Source: CAYLLN01 sp036496265 (GTDB lineage: Bacteria; Planctomycetota; Planctomycetia; Pirellulales; Pirellulaceae). From it: 25,028 nucleotides of DNA. A program made the translations under genes and the position numbers. The notes beneath the pieces were generated by a model. That model searched no databases and was not told where the DNA came from. It worked only from the letters and a program-made list of their open reading frames with translations. This document shows, piece after piece, positions 1 to 7,647 of this stretch (the first letter of the stretch is position 1; each line of letters starts with the position of its first letter). Location of the stretch: positions 1 to 25,028 of the forward strand of contig DASXLL010000170.1 of NCBI GenBank assembly GCA_036496265.1, read 5' to 3'.

Positions 1-172
1 AAGTCTCACACTATGATCTGGCCGCGACGGTAGAATCTATCAACGAACGTCCACGGAAATGTCTCAATTACCAAACTCCCAGCGAGGTTTTCTTCGGTAA
101 TTCCAACTCTCGCCGTTGCGATTGAGATTGGATCGTGCCGATTTCGACTTTCGTGCTTCGGATTTCCAGCTA

Positions 173-1096
173 ATGCTCGCTGCCGCCCTCCTCTCTCTCG
201 CCGCCTTCCACCAAGTCGATCTCCCCGCCGCCAAACCCGTTCCTCGGATGCAAGTGCTTCCGCTCCCGGGCGACGAAGCGAGTGTGACCTGGAACGGACG
301 CGAAATCTCGCGCTATTACTTTGGTAAAGACCTGCATCGCCCGTTTCTCTATCCACTGGTGGGCCCCAGCGGCAAATCGCTGACGCGAATGGGCCATCCG
401 CGCGATCCCAACGGCCATAGCCATCACAACTCCATGTTTGTTTCACACCACATCGTCGGCGGCGTCGGCTTTTGGAACGACAACAAGTCGAGCGAAGGTC
501 GCATCGTGCATCAAAAAGTGCTCCGCTACGAAGATGCGGATGATGAGGCTCTGATTGAAGTGCAAAACGCCTGGGTCGATGGCGCTGGCCGCGGCAAAAC
601 ACTGCTGGAGGAAAAACGAGTCATGCACTTTCGCCCGCAAACCGACGGCCAGTGGCTGCTCGTTCTCGATCTGACTTTTTCCGCGCCGAAAGAACCCGTC
701 ACACTCGGCAAAACCAATTTCGGCTTTACCGGTGTTCGCATGGCCAAGACCATCGGCGTCAACGACGGCGGCGGCATGATCCGCAACAGCGAAGGGGCGA
801 TCAACGAGCCCCAAGTCCACGAGAAGCGCGCTCGCTGGTGCGACTACTCCGGACGAATTACCAATTCTGCCGCCGAGGGCATCACGCTCCTCGACCATCC
901 ACAAAACCCCAGTCACCCCACCACCTTCCACGTCCGCAACGACGGTTGGATGGGCGCCGCCTTCAACTTCGCCGAACCCTGGACGATCGAGCCTGGCAAG
1001 CCGCTGCATTTGCGCTACGGCTTATGGATTCACGCCGGCGTGCCAACCGCAGCCGCGATCGACGAGCAGTTCGCTGCCTTTGCCAAAATTCCATAG
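173..1096 (+). CDS. Secreted PmoA-like protein (DUF6807 family)
   Basis: This is a 307-residue protein if it starts at ATG 173, which is followed at once by a hydrophobic leader (MLAAALLSLAAF), so I prefer it to the in-frame TTG at 116. The leader suggests export. Residues 82-101 carry a His-rich motif (HSHHN, then SHH, then GVGFW) like the conserved histidine block of the PF14100/DUF6807 family, often annotated 'methane oxygenase PmoA' in planctomycetes. That name is misleading: the family is not a demonstrated membrane methane monooxygenase subunit, and its role in planctomycetes is unknown, possibly carbohydrate-related. The length fits the family. The gene stands alone, and an inverted repeat begins right at its stop codon. 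Family confidence is good; the function is open. Confidence 0.85.
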   Translation: MLAAALLSLAAFHQVDLPAAKPVPRMQVLPLPGDEASVTWNGREISRYYFGKDLHRPFLYPLVGPSGKSLTRMGHPRDPNGHSHHNSMFVSHHIVGGVGFWNDNKSSEGRIVHQKVLRYEDADDEALIEVQNAWVDGAGRGKTLLEEKRVMHFRPQTDGQWLLVLDLTFSAPKEPVTLGKTNFGFTGVRMAKTIGVNDGGGMIRNSEGAINEPQVHEKRARWCDYSGRITNSAAEGITLLDHPQNPSHPTTFHVRNDGWMGAAFNFAEPWTIEPGKPLHLRYGLWIHAGVPTAAAIDEQFAAFAKIP

Positions 1097-1146
1097 GGTC
1101 GGCCGTCCTCACCAGAACCTGGAAGGGCGAGGCTCCCGCCGACCCT
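1095..1146 (+). repeat. Inverted repeat at the 3' end of the DUF6807 gene
   Basis: A perfect 9-bp inverted repeat (AGGGTCGGC at 1095-1103, GCCGACCCT at 1138-1146) begins inside the stop codon. The 34-nt loop contains the GC-rich string GGGCGAGGCTCCCGCC, which looks like a dispersed intergenic repeat. There is no T-tract, so it is not a classical intrinsic terminator, although it could protect or end the mRNA. Confidence 0.5.
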
Positions 1147-1187
1147 GAATCATCTGGTGAGTATTTGAGCTTTCACATGCGAGTTTT

Positions 1188-1227
1188 TAGCCGGCTCAAA
1201 AAGGGATTCAGGCGGCGACGCCGGCTA
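1188..1227. repeat. Small inverted repeat before the secreted 149-aa gene
   Basis: A perfect 8-bp inverted repeat (TAGCCGGC at 1188-1195, GCCGGCTA at 1220-1227) lies just before a possible -10 box, TATACT, at 1229-1234. No convincing -35 box is seen. It may be a second small palindromic repeat or part of the promoter region of the next gene. Confidence 0.4.
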
Positions 1228-1278
1228 TTATACTGCCGACCGCTCTACTGCTCACGCGAGGCGAAAAGATCATTCGCT

Positions 1279-1728
1279 ATGTATGCCGCACCGTTGACAC
1301 TTGCCATCGCCGGTTTGTTGGTCTTCACGCCGTCGATTGCACGAACAGCAGATGACACGGCAGACGAATTGAAACAGCTCGCGGGCCGCTACGAGACGAC
1401 CTTCACCAACAATGCGGGAACCGTTTTTCGTATTGTCATGGAAATCGATGGCGACAAGCAAGTTGCGACCACGTACGACGATGTAGGGAACGTCGTAATT
1501 GCCCACACGGCCACCATTAAAGTGGAAAAACGCGGTCCCGTCCGTGTGTTCTCGTACTTTAATGTGATAGTTCTAGCAGGCCCGCATAAGGGGGAAAAAC
1601 ACTTCGAAACGGTTTCCTATATCTATCGCGCCGACGACAAAAGCTTCACCGAAGTGTGGGGCATGCTTGAGAACGACCCAAGTGCGCCGCGAATTTTGAT
1701 TTGGAAGCGGCTTACAGCCACGAAATAG
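1279..1728 (+). CDS. Small secreted hypothetical protein
   Basis: This 149-residue protein begins at ATG 1279 with a clear signal peptide (basic-poor N-terminus, hydrophobic run LTLAIAGLLVF, likely cleavage near ARTADD). The open frame continues upstream to about 652, but that part overlaps the DUF6807 gene in another frame, is Arg-rich and looks non-coding. The mature part (ELAGRYE-like start, alternating beta-prone segments, GDKQVATTYD, ending WKRLTATK) suggests a small beta-barrel or lipocalin-like fold, but I do not recognise a named family. No strong ribosome-binding site is visible; a GAGG lies about 17 nt upstream. It is an exported protein of unknown role. Confidence 0.7.
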   Translation: MYAAPLTLAIAGLLVFTPSIARTADDTADELKQLAGRYETTFTNNAGTVFRIVMEIDGDKQVATTYDDVGNVVIAHTATIKVEKRGPVRVFSYFNVIVLAGPHKGEKHFETVSYIYRADDKSFTEVWGMLENDPSAPRILIWKRLTATK

Positions 1729-1752
1729 GAGCTCGATCGAGCAACCGCAAGT

Positions 1753-1812
1753 CACCTACTCACCTACTCACCTACTCACCTACTCACCTACTCACCTACT
1801 CACCTACTCACC
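1753..1812. repeat. 8-bp tandem repeat, 7.5 copies
   Basis: The unit CACCTACT is repeated seven times without error and ends with a half copy (CACC). It sits between two convergent genes, right beside the terminator of the BON gene. The same CACCTACTCACC string recurs at 12096-12107 near the pth stop codon. It looks like a slippage-prone microsatellite and not a CRISPR, because there are no spacers. Confidence 0.9.
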
Positions 1813-1820
1813 GCCCCAAC

Positions 1821-1855
1821 AAAAAACCCCGCAAAGCTTTCCGCTCCGCGGGGTT
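1821..1855 (-). terminator. Intrinsic terminator of the BON-domain gene
   Basis: Perfect 8-bp arms (AACCCCGC at 1825-1832, GCGGGGTT at 1848-1855) enclose a 15-nt loop. Read on the minus strand the stem is followed by a run of six Ts (plus-strand A-run from 1821). It lies about 30 nt past the stop of the minus-strand gene ending at 1884, the right place and polarity for rho-independent termination. Confidence 0.8.
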
Positions 1856-1883
1856 CTGGATCATCCCGGCTAACTGCTGATGT

Positions 1884-3308
1884 TTAGTGGTTATACATCG
1901 TGCGGCGATCTTTGAAGTCGAGGAACCACCAACCGTCGTCCCATTCCATCGTCACTTTCCGCCAGCCGAGCGGCACTTGCGGGTAGGGATAGAATGGGCC
2001 GATGTACGGCCAGGCGGTTGGTGAATATTGCTTCGGATACGTCACCGCGGCATAGTTCGGGTGAGCCGCGTACGACGGCCAGGCATAACCCGGCATCTGC
2101 GGATGGTCGTAGCGGGCCGGGGCAATCCCTACACCGCTGCCGGGCAAATACATTGGCTGCGGGCCGCCAACCGCGCCACCGGGGCCGGCCGGGCCATAGC
2201 CAACCGGACCCATCGAGCTCGCCGGGGCCACCGCCAGCGGAACTTGCGGCTGCGGCCCATAAACCGGGACCATATAGGGCATCCCCATCGGCATCATTGC
2301 CATCTGCGGGTAACCACCAGGCAACGGCTGCGGGGCATAGCCACCGGGCAGCGGCTGCGGAGAACCGGCTGCCAAGACGCTCTGCGGCACATTGGCGATT
2401 GGTTGGGCAGCTTGGACCACGCCCGAGCCAATGGGAGCCGCGCCAATAGCCTTCGCGACATCCTGAGTCGCGGAAGCTGGCTGCAGGCCACCGGACTTCG
2501 ACTCTTCCGAGTTGTTCTTGCCGTGAACGGCGTTCATTAGCGTCTTGCTCACACTGTTGAGCATGGAGTTCTGAGCGACACCGTGCTGAGGCTGCGAGAG
2601 CTTCTTCGGCGGCTGTGGATTGGCAGCCACTTGTTCGGCGACCGGCATCGCGATCGGCTGCAGCGCCGGAAGTGGAACGAACTCTTCAACGCGCGGCTGT
2701 GGCTTCGCTTCCACAACGGCCTTCGCTTCAACGGCGATTGGCCTGGCTTCGACGGTGACCGGTGTAGCGGGCGCGGCCGGCGTCGGCGGCAGCTCGACTT
2801 CTGCCACGGGGGCGGGCTGGCTGGCCTGTTCGATCGGCATGGCCGGAATCGACCTAAGCGATTCAATCGGCGTCGCCGGAATGCTGATTGACGGGAGTGC
2901 CGCGGTAAATGCCGGGGCAGGCGCGGCATGCGCCGGAGCAGCCGGCGGTTTGGTCTGCTGTACGGGTAGGAAGGAGGGCAGCGAAACAACAGGCTTGGCG
3001 GCGACAGCCGGCTTGGCAGCCGCGGCGTTGACCGTCAAGTCGTTGACGACTTGCTTGACACCGGGCACGCGCCGGGCCAGATCGAGGGCCCGCGCCTGCT
3101 GCTGCTCGCTCGACACGCGGCCTGAAAGCCAGACCGTGCCTTCATCGACTTGCAGGTCGATGCTGAAAGCCTTCAGCGTTCCGGCTTTCTTCTCGGCCTG
3201 CAGCTTTTCGACGATCTGCTGAGCGATCTGCTGGTCGTCGCCATAAACCGCGACTGGACCTAGCGCGGTAAGTGACAACAGGGCCAGCCGTAAACAATAA
3301 CGTCGCAT
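1884..3308 (-). CDS. Secreted BON-domain protein with long Pro/Ala/Gly-rich tail
   Basis: The 474-residue product starts at ATG 3308, preceded by a strong AGGAGG site. Residues 1-22 form a signal peptide (ALLSLTALGPVAVYG). Residues about 26-93 are a BON domain (IVEKLQAEKKAGTLK, then VDEGTVWLSGRVSS, then VPGVKQVVNDLTV), a fold linked to membrane or phospholipid binding. Residues about 94-230 are Ala/Pro/Val-rich and 290-440 are Pro/Gly/Tyr/Met-rich, with the tandem string PQPLPGGY twice. The C-terminus ends in a compact aromatic motif (EWDDGWWFLDFKDRR) that looks like a conserved anchor. The likely location is periplasmic or at the envelope. A terminator follows. No partner gene is adjacent. 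Domain identity is confident; the function is not known. Confidence 0.88.
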   Translation of the reverse strand: MRRYCLRLALLSLTALGPVAVYGDDQQIAQQIVEKLQAEKKAGTLKAFSIDLQVDEGTVWLSGRVSSEQQQARALDLARRVPGVKQVVNDLTVNAAAAKPAVAAKPVVSLPSFLPVQQTKPPAAPAHAAPAPAFTAALPSISIPATPIESLRSIPAMPIEQASQPAPVAEVELPPTPAAPATPVTVEARPIAVEAKAVVEAKPQPRVEEFVPLPALQPIAMPVAEQVAANPQPPKKLSQPQHGVAQNSMLNSVSKTLMNAVHGKNNSEESKSGGLQPASATQDVAKAIGAAPIGSGVVQAAQPIANVPQSVLAAGSPQPLPGGYAPQPLPGGYPQMAMMPMGMPYMVPVYGPQPQVPLAVAPASSMGPVGYGPAGPGGAVGGPQPMYLPGSGVGIAPARYDHPQMPGYAWPSYAAHPNYAAVTYPKQYSPTAWPYIGPFYPYPQVPLGWRKVTMEWDDGWWFLDFKDRRTMYNH

Positions 3309-3820
3309 GGGTCCCCCCTCCTGAGGTTGACTGCGTTGTTTCTCTCGCCAGCGGGCGCGTCGCGGACCAACCGCGGGGTCATTTGGCGGTCCGTCGCCCT
3401 CAAGCGTCTATGTGCAATCCTGGGTCGGGCAGCGGCGGAGGGGGCGAGTGGCGAAGAGCGGCGAAGCGCGATAAACGCACCGTCTGCCGCTGGCTTGGCC
3501 CCCCGGCGCAAGCTCGTAACGAGCACAACTACCCGTAATTACTTGTCGGAATCCTGTCCTGCCGGACGGAAGGTTTTTTTCGATTTTGCCGTGCTTCCCG
3601 AACGTGCCAAAGGCACCGATAGCACCGATTCAACCGATTACACGGTAAGGTTTAACGGCTACAGAGACTTTGTTGCCAGCAGACGTCAACCGTTCGTCGA
3701 GCCGGGAGCAAACTTGGTCCCGGTGAATCGCCAATTCGCCGCACCATCCTTCCGAAACCTCGTCTGCTGCCAGCCGAAAAACAAACAACCTCGCTAGCTC
3801 AAATCGCGTAAAATTCAAAC
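3309..3820. other. Gene-free interval with one dispersed palindrome
   Basis: These 512 bases separate the divergent BON gene and yacG, so they should contain both promoters. I find no convincing protein: the plus-strand frame 3327-3797 is Arg/Ser-rich without family features. A loose 9-mer triplication (caccgat, caccgat, aaccgat) lies near 3620-3640. A CCGGGA-type palindrome lies at 3702-3723. A TAAAAT box at 3809-3814 may be the yacG -10 element. Confidence 0.6.
3702..3723. repeat. Dispersed palindrome, family A
   Basis: The arms CCGGGAGCAA (3702-3711) and TTGGTCCCGG (3714-3723) pair at 9 of 10 positions around a 2-nt loop. The same palindrome recurs at 16575-16596 and 20338-20359, with a diverged copy at 16629-16650. 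It is probably a REP-like intergenic element. Confidence 0.75.
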
Positions 3821-4006
3821 ATGATCCGCTGCCCCATCTGCGAGAAACAATTCGACCCCGCCGCTAGCGACGCCATGCCGTTTTGCAGTCGCCGCTGCCA
3901 GCAAATCGACCTCGGTCGCTGGCTCCGCGAGGTCTATTCTGTTCCCGTCGAGCGCAACCCTGATGACGAAGAAGGCCGGGAGCCTAGCGACGAACCGCCG
4001 AACTAA
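3821..4006 (+). CDS. yacG: DNA gyrase inhibitor YacG, zinc-binding
   Basis: This 61-residue protein has the full YacG signature: CPIC at residues 4-7 and FCSRRC at 21-26, so Cys4, Cys7, Cys22 and Cys26 can bind one zinc, followed by QQIDLGRWLREVY. The acidic tail (NPDDEEGREPSDEPP) is also typical. In E. coli, YacG binds GyrB and blocks DNA binding by gyrase. The size matches the family. There is no Shine-Dalgarno sequence; a TAAAAT box ends only six bases before the ATG, so the mRNA may be leaderless. In E. coli yacG neighbours coaE and zapD; neither is present here. Confidence 0.93.
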   Translation: MIRCPICEKQFDPAASDAMPFCSRRCQQIDLGRWLREVYSVPVERNPDDEEGREPSDEPPN

Positions 4007-4070
4007 GGCAAGCCGCCAGCACCAATCTGCTATCCTGCATTGACTACACCGTTGATTCTGGGAACCTCCG

Positions 4071-5240
4071 ATGACCGACCCCGCAGGCCAGCTCCGCCGC
4101 ATCGCCTGGGACGAAGTATTCCCCTGGCTCATCATCTTCCGTTGCTTTCGAATCGCGATCTCGCCTTCGCTGCTGGCGCTAGCAACCGTCGCGGTGCTCA
4201 TTAGCCCGCTCGGCTGGCAATTGTCCGCCAAGTTGTTTTTATCGACGGAAGCCCTAGAGCGTCAGCTTCCGCACTCCCATCTTGTCGAAGCGTTGCCCCC
4301 GGCTATTCAGTCCTGGCTGCCGTCGGTTACGGAGAACCCCTTCTTTGCAACCTATCTCGAGCTCGCCGAACCGCTGGCCCGGCTCTTTCGACTCGAATTC
4401 ACGCTGTCCGAGACTGCTTTCTATTTCTGCGGCTTACTGTGGACGATGGCCATCTGGTCCTTTCCAGCCGGCGTCATCACGCGCCGCGCGATCGTTCAAC
4501 TGGCCACCGACGAACCACTCGGCATCGGCTCCGCCGCAATGTTTGCCGGCAGCAAATACGCCTCGTATTTTCTAACCCCATTTTATCCGCTGCTCGGTCT
4601 CGTTTTATTAGCCCTTCCAATCGCCTGCTTGGGCCTCGTTGTATGGCTGCTGCCTGGAATTGGCGCCGCGCTGGCCGGTGTTTCCTGGCTCCTTGTCATC
4701 GTGGCCGGTGCCGCCGCCATGTGGCTCGTCGGTGGCCTCATGCTCGGCTTTCCTCTCATGTGGCCCACCATCAGCGCCGAGCGCGATGGCGACCCCTTCG
4801 AAGCATTTAGCCGTTCCTATGCCTATGTCTATGGCAAGCCGCTGCACTATTTCTTCTATGCCATCGTCGCCGCCCTGTTCGGCGCACTGTCGTTCATCGT
4901 CGTGCTGCTCGCGGTCGTGATCGTGCGTGAATTTGGCTTTTGGGCCCTGAGTTGGGGCACCGGCGGGCCGCTTGCCGAACAGTTGCGATCGGACGTGACA
5001 AGATTTCTGGAAGTGGGCGAGTTTGATTCGACCCGATCCGCTCTTTGGAAAACCGGAGCCACACTGATCGCCCTTTTAATTTACGTACTACAATCGGTCA
5101 GCTCGGCATTCCGCTTCAGCTACTTCTTCTGCGCCGCGTCCGCCATCTATCTGCTCCTGCGTCACGACGTGGATGAGAAGGAAATGGACGAAGTTTTCGT
5201 CGAACCGAAAATAACGACTGCGCCAGACGCGAACCCTTAG
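4071..5240 (+). CDS. Polytopic inner-membrane protein, unknown function
   Basis: The 389-residue protein starts at ATG 4071, 64 nt after yacG. Hydrophobic segments are visible at about 25-48, 115-140, 168-205 (long, PFYPLLGLVLLALPIACLGLVVWLLPG), 207-235, 262-290 and 328-365, giving roughly six or seven membrane passes. A loop around residues 240-262 (PTISAERDGDPFEAFSRSYAYVYGKPLHYFFY) is the most conserved-looking soluble part. Similar multi-pass proteins with an ISAERDG...FDAISRSYSYV-like loop are, as far as I recall, common in planctomycetes without assigned function. The C-terminal tail is acidic (DVDEKEMDEVF). Its stop codon overlaps that of the convergent receiver-like gene. Confidence 0.8.
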   Translation: MTDPAGQLRRIAWDEVFPWLIIFRCFRIAISPSLLALATVAVLISPLGWQLSAKLFLSTEALERQLPHSHLVEALPPAIQSWLPSVTENPFFATYLELAEPLARLFRLEFTLSETAFYFCGLLWTMAIWSFPAGVITRRAIVQLATDEPLGIGSAAMFAGSKYASYFLTPFYPLLGLVLLALPIACLGLVVWLLPGIGAALAGVSWLLVIVAGAAAMWLVGGLMLGFPLMWPTISAERDGDPFEAFSRSYAYVYGKPLHYFFYAIVAALFGALSFIVVLLAVVIVREFGFWALSWGTGGPLAEQLRSDVTRFLEVGEFDSTRSALWKTGATLIALLIYVLQSVSSAFRFSYFFCAASAIYLLLRHDVDEKEMDEVFVEPKITTAPDANP

Positions 5241-5593
5241 CCGGATGCCACAGCCTTCAGAAGCTCCGCAAATTGCTGATTGAACTGATTCCGCGTCAGC
5301 ACCAGATCACATCCCGCCTCAGCCGCAGCCGCTAGCGCCGCCCGATCAACGTGGGCGCCAAACGCAACAACTTTCGCCTGCGGTGCCGCAGCTTTCACCG
5401 CTCTTACGGCTGCCGGCAAATTCAAACCATCCAAACTCAAATCAACCAGCACCAAGCCACAATCCGCCGTAACCTTATCCGGCGCCGACGCCGCATTCGG
5501 GACCAGCACCACCTCTACACCGAACTGCTTCGCCGCTCCACCCACGCGGCTGGAGAACATGAGATCCGATGACAAAAAAACAACTCTGGCCAT
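5237..5593 (-). CDS. Degenerate response-regulator receiver domain protein
   Basis: I place the start at ATG 5593, giving 118 residues. The upstream part of the frame only translates a TGAC-rich repeat. The alternating hydrophobic strands (ARVVFLSSD, GLVLVDLSLDG, AKVVAFG, CDLVLTRNQF) match a CheY-like receiver. Asp51 sits where the phosphoacceptor should be. However, the acidic pair is reduced to one Asp (Asp10), the switch Thr/Ser after strand 4 is replaced by Gly79, and the invariant Lys is Arg101. It is therefore probably a pseudo-receiver used for binding and not for ordinary phosphotransfer. It follows the Ser/Thr kinase by 41 nt on the same strand, so co-expression is likely. Confidence 0.72.
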   Translation of the reverse strand: MARVVFLSSDLMFSSRVGGAAKQFGVEVVLVPNAASAPDKVTADCGLVLVDLSLDGLNLPAAVRAVKAAAPQAKVVAFGAHVDRAALAAAAEAGCDLVLTRNQFNQQFAELLKAVASG

Positions 5594-5634
5594 CAGCAAC
5601 TGACCACTGACAAATGACAATGGACGAATGACAA
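5594..5634. repeat. TGAC-rich degenerate repeat between kinase and receiver genes
   Basis: The spacer contains several close copies of a TGAC word (ctgaccactgacaaatgac, then a gap, then atgacaat). It resembles the low-complexity TGAC/GTCA repeats seen between genes in some large bacterial genomes. It creates a false N-terminal extension of the receiver frame. Confidence 0.5.
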
Positions 5635-6777
5635 TCAAGCCGCCTCGCTCGGCACATCGTCTTGCGAATCCAGGTCCTTCAATTCTTCGAGCCACAGCCG
5701 AATGTCGTTGTCGTATTCGCTGGCTAGATTGCCGATGACAAGCTGCCGGTGAAACGCCGCGGCGCCTTCCTTGAGGAGTTCGGCGGCCTCGGCGCTGGGA
5801 AATCGCCGGACCGGGTCCGCGGCAATCATGCCGCGGATGAAAGAGCAGAGCAGATCGCAGCGGAGCACTTCCTCCGGCAGGATTTCATGCAGCCGCATCG
5901 GGAGGGCCCGCTTTGCTTCCTGCAGATCGCGCATGTCGCGGAGCCCGGCGAACGTCTGGAGGCCGGCTAACAGCTCGATCAGCACATAACCGAGCGAGCA
6001 GAGGTCGCTCCGGGGCGTGGTGTCGCGGTTTTCCAGCACTTCCGGGGCGGCGTAGGCCAGCGTGCAGCTTCGCTGCGGCGGCGGGTCGCGCATCTCGAAC
6101 GCCGAGCCGATATCGATGATTTTCGCGATGCCGGTCCGCTTGAGCATGATGTTCGACGGCTTGATGTCGCCGTGAACAATTCCGTGACGATGAAGGGCGG
6201 CCAGCGCGTTGAGGCAATCGCGAACGATGGCCACCGCGACGCCGGCTTTCATTCGCGGCTGAGTGGGGCCCGCCGTGACGATGACCTGATTGACGTATTC
6301 CCAGCGGCGATTGCTAACGCGGCTACGAATTCGGCCCAGCATGTCGGGCACAAGCAGGCGAGCCAGGTCGTAGCCGTCGATCCACTCCATGATCATCATG
6401 CGGACGCGATGCCGATCGACCCAGTTGTAAACATAGAGCAGATTGTCGTGCTGAATCTGAGCCACACGATTGCTGGCACTGGCGATTCGCTGCATCGCTT
6501 CGTCGTAGCTACGTTCGTTTTCGAATCGCTCGGGCGAGAAGATTTTTAATGCGGCGGGCAGCGTAAATAAATCCGTCCCGCGCAGCTCAGTCAAATAGAC
6601 GACACCCTGACCACCGGAGCCGAGCAATTTGAGAAGCTGTAGGTGGTTGGTCCAACTCAGCCGCTGCTCGTGCAAAATCTCCTCGTATTGCGCGGTCAGC
6701 TCGTTCGTTCGCGGGACGGCCGGCTTACCGCCATGCGTAATGGTTGCATACACATCCTGCCACGTCGTCGTGAGCAT
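5635..6777 (-). CDS. Serine/threonine protein kinase, cytoplasmic
   Basis: A 380-residue Hanks-type kinase, if it starts at ATG 6777; an in-frame GTG at 6843 would add 22 Arg/Ala-rich residues. Visible motifs are the Gly-rich loop GSGGQGVVY (53-61), the ATP lysine in AALKIF (Lys78), the catalytic loop HGDIKPSN (202-209; Asp204, Asn209), DIG at 222-224 in place of DFG (the metal-binding Asp222 is kept), APE at 244-246 and a regulatory Asp in SDLCSLGYV. No membrane segment or sensor domain is present, so it is a soluble kinase with an extra N-terminal segment of about 45 residues and a short C-terminal helix rich in Asp/Glu. Its closest neighbour is the pseudo-receiver downstream, a possible partner or substrate (inference). 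Confidence 0.92.
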   Translation of the reverse strand: MLTTTWQDVYATITHGGKPAVPRTNELTAQYEEILHEQRLSWTNHLQLLKLLGSGGQGVVYLTELRGTDLFTLPAALKIFSPERFENERSYDEAMQRIASASNRVAQIQHDNLLYVYNWVDRHRVRMMIMEWIDGYDLARLLVPDMLGRIRSRVSNRRWEYVNQVIVTAGPTQPRMKAGVAVAIVRDCLNALAALHRHGIVHGDIKPSNIMLKRTGIAKIIDIGSAFEMRDPPPQRSCTLAYAAPEVLENRDTTPRSDLCSLGYVLIELLAGLQTFAGLRDMRDLQEAKRALPMRLHEILPEEVLRCDLLCSFIRGMIAADPVRRFPSAEAAELLKEGAAAFHRQLVIGNLASEYDNDIRLWLEELKDLDSQDDVPSEAA

Positions 6778-7002
6778 TCGCCCCGCTCCCTCGATACGAG
6801 TCCGGGCCTGTGGCGCAGCAAACGTTGCGCCAAGGTAACGCACGCACGTAGTCTATGCGGGCTTGCGAGCCGCGGTAAAGGGCGGTTCCTGCTCAAACTG
6901 CGCCGAAGCGCAAGCGCGCAGGAGCGGACGACGCGCGCAGCAAGTCGCAATGGCCAGAAAAAACGGCGTGCGAACTCTTCTGCAGATGAACCACGCTGAC
7001 GC

Positions 7003-7338
7003 TTACGCGTCCAGCACCGGCTCGCCGAGATAGAGCTGCAAGATTTGCCCTTGCACCTTGATCGCGCGAATCAGCACCCAAATCTGGTCGGGCGTGAACT
7101 CGTGCGGGTCGCTTTGCGCGAGCAGCTCGAGCTCCTCGGTCATCGCCGCGTGTTGATCGGTCGCGGCTTGCAATCGGAGGCTCGCTTCTCGCCATGCGGA
7201 AGTGAGCATGTGCTCGTCGTCGAGCTTCGTCACGTCGTCGCTGATGTTGGCGAGCAGCAGGCAGAGCCGCGCCACATCCCTCACGCCGGCATCCGGCTGA
7301 AGGCTTTCGATTCGTCGGGCCAATTTTTGGCAAGTCAT
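7003..7338 (-). CDS. Small hypothetical protein, helical
   Basis: This 111-residue protein starts at ATG 7338 with a GGAG site about 8 nt upstream. It is predicted by eye to be almost wholly helical (LARRIESLQ, ARLCLLLANISDDVTKLDDEH, LRLQAATDQHAAMTEELELLAQ, DQIWVLIRAIKVQGQILQLYLGE). There are no signal peptide, membrane segment or catalytic motifs. I do not recognise the family. Overlapping frames on both strands (6893-7447, 7045-7362) are much richer in Arg and less plausible. It may be in the same transcription unit as the kinase, about 225 nt downstream. Confidence 0.65.
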   Translation of the reverse strand: MTCQKLARRIESLQPDAGVRDVARLCLLLANISDDVTKLDDEHMLTSAWREASLRLQAATDQHAAMTEELELLAQSDPHEFTPDQIWVLIRAIKVQGQILQLYLGEPVLDA

Positions 7339-7647
7339 AAAACACTCCGCCGGCGGCGGTAAATGCCCGGCGACTTATGACGACCGCGCCCCGAGCGACT
7401 GTTCCTAAAGCGAATGCTTCTTCCTCAACTGTAGCTTTCAAATGCAATGTGAGCGAGAAAATGGCAACCGTAGCAATTTGTCAACACAAAGCTGCACAAA
7501 GGCCAGTGGCTTTCTAGCCGCAAAACGCGGGGAAAACGGCGTCAATTACGCAGGCTATCGCTGCAAACGTAAAAAAATGTGCATAAGCGATGCCGCTGGC
7601 GAGCCAAGAATGGAATTCGCTTACTTCGCTTGCATGAGCGCCGCAGT
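7339..7647. other. Gene-free interval upstream of the small hypothetical gene
   Basis: About 309 bases with lower GC than the surroundings. On the minus strand a perfect TTGACA box (plus 7479-7484) is followed after 17 nt only by a weak TTTTCT, a possible promoter for the 7003-7338 gene. The plus frame 7442-7651 (69 aa, Lys/Cys-rich) has no ribosome-binding site or family features, and I do not call it. Confidence 0.4.

Noticed and set aside
66..102. AATTACC/GGTAATT inverted repeat upstream of the DUF6807 gene
   Set aside because: Only a 7-bp stem in AT-richer sequence, with no second copy in the window and no clear link to promoter boxes.
652..1278. N-terminal extension of the small secreted protein
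   Set aside because: It overlaps the DUF6807 gene in another frame and is Arg-rich; the signal peptide begins at ATG 1279.
1753..1812. Possible CRISPR array
   Set aside because: The 8-bp units are directly adjacent without spacers, and no cas gene is present.
3327..3797. 156-residue plus-strand frame in the gap before yacG
   Set aside because: Its composition (Arg, Ser, Ala and a TDSTDSTD run from the accgat repeats) and its passage through a dispersed palindrome argue against a gene.
6893..7447. 184-residue minus-strand frame overlapping the 111-residue hypothetical
   Set aside because: Strongly Arg/Ala-rich with no ribosome-binding site. The 111-residue frame has a GGAG site and a helical amphipathic pattern.
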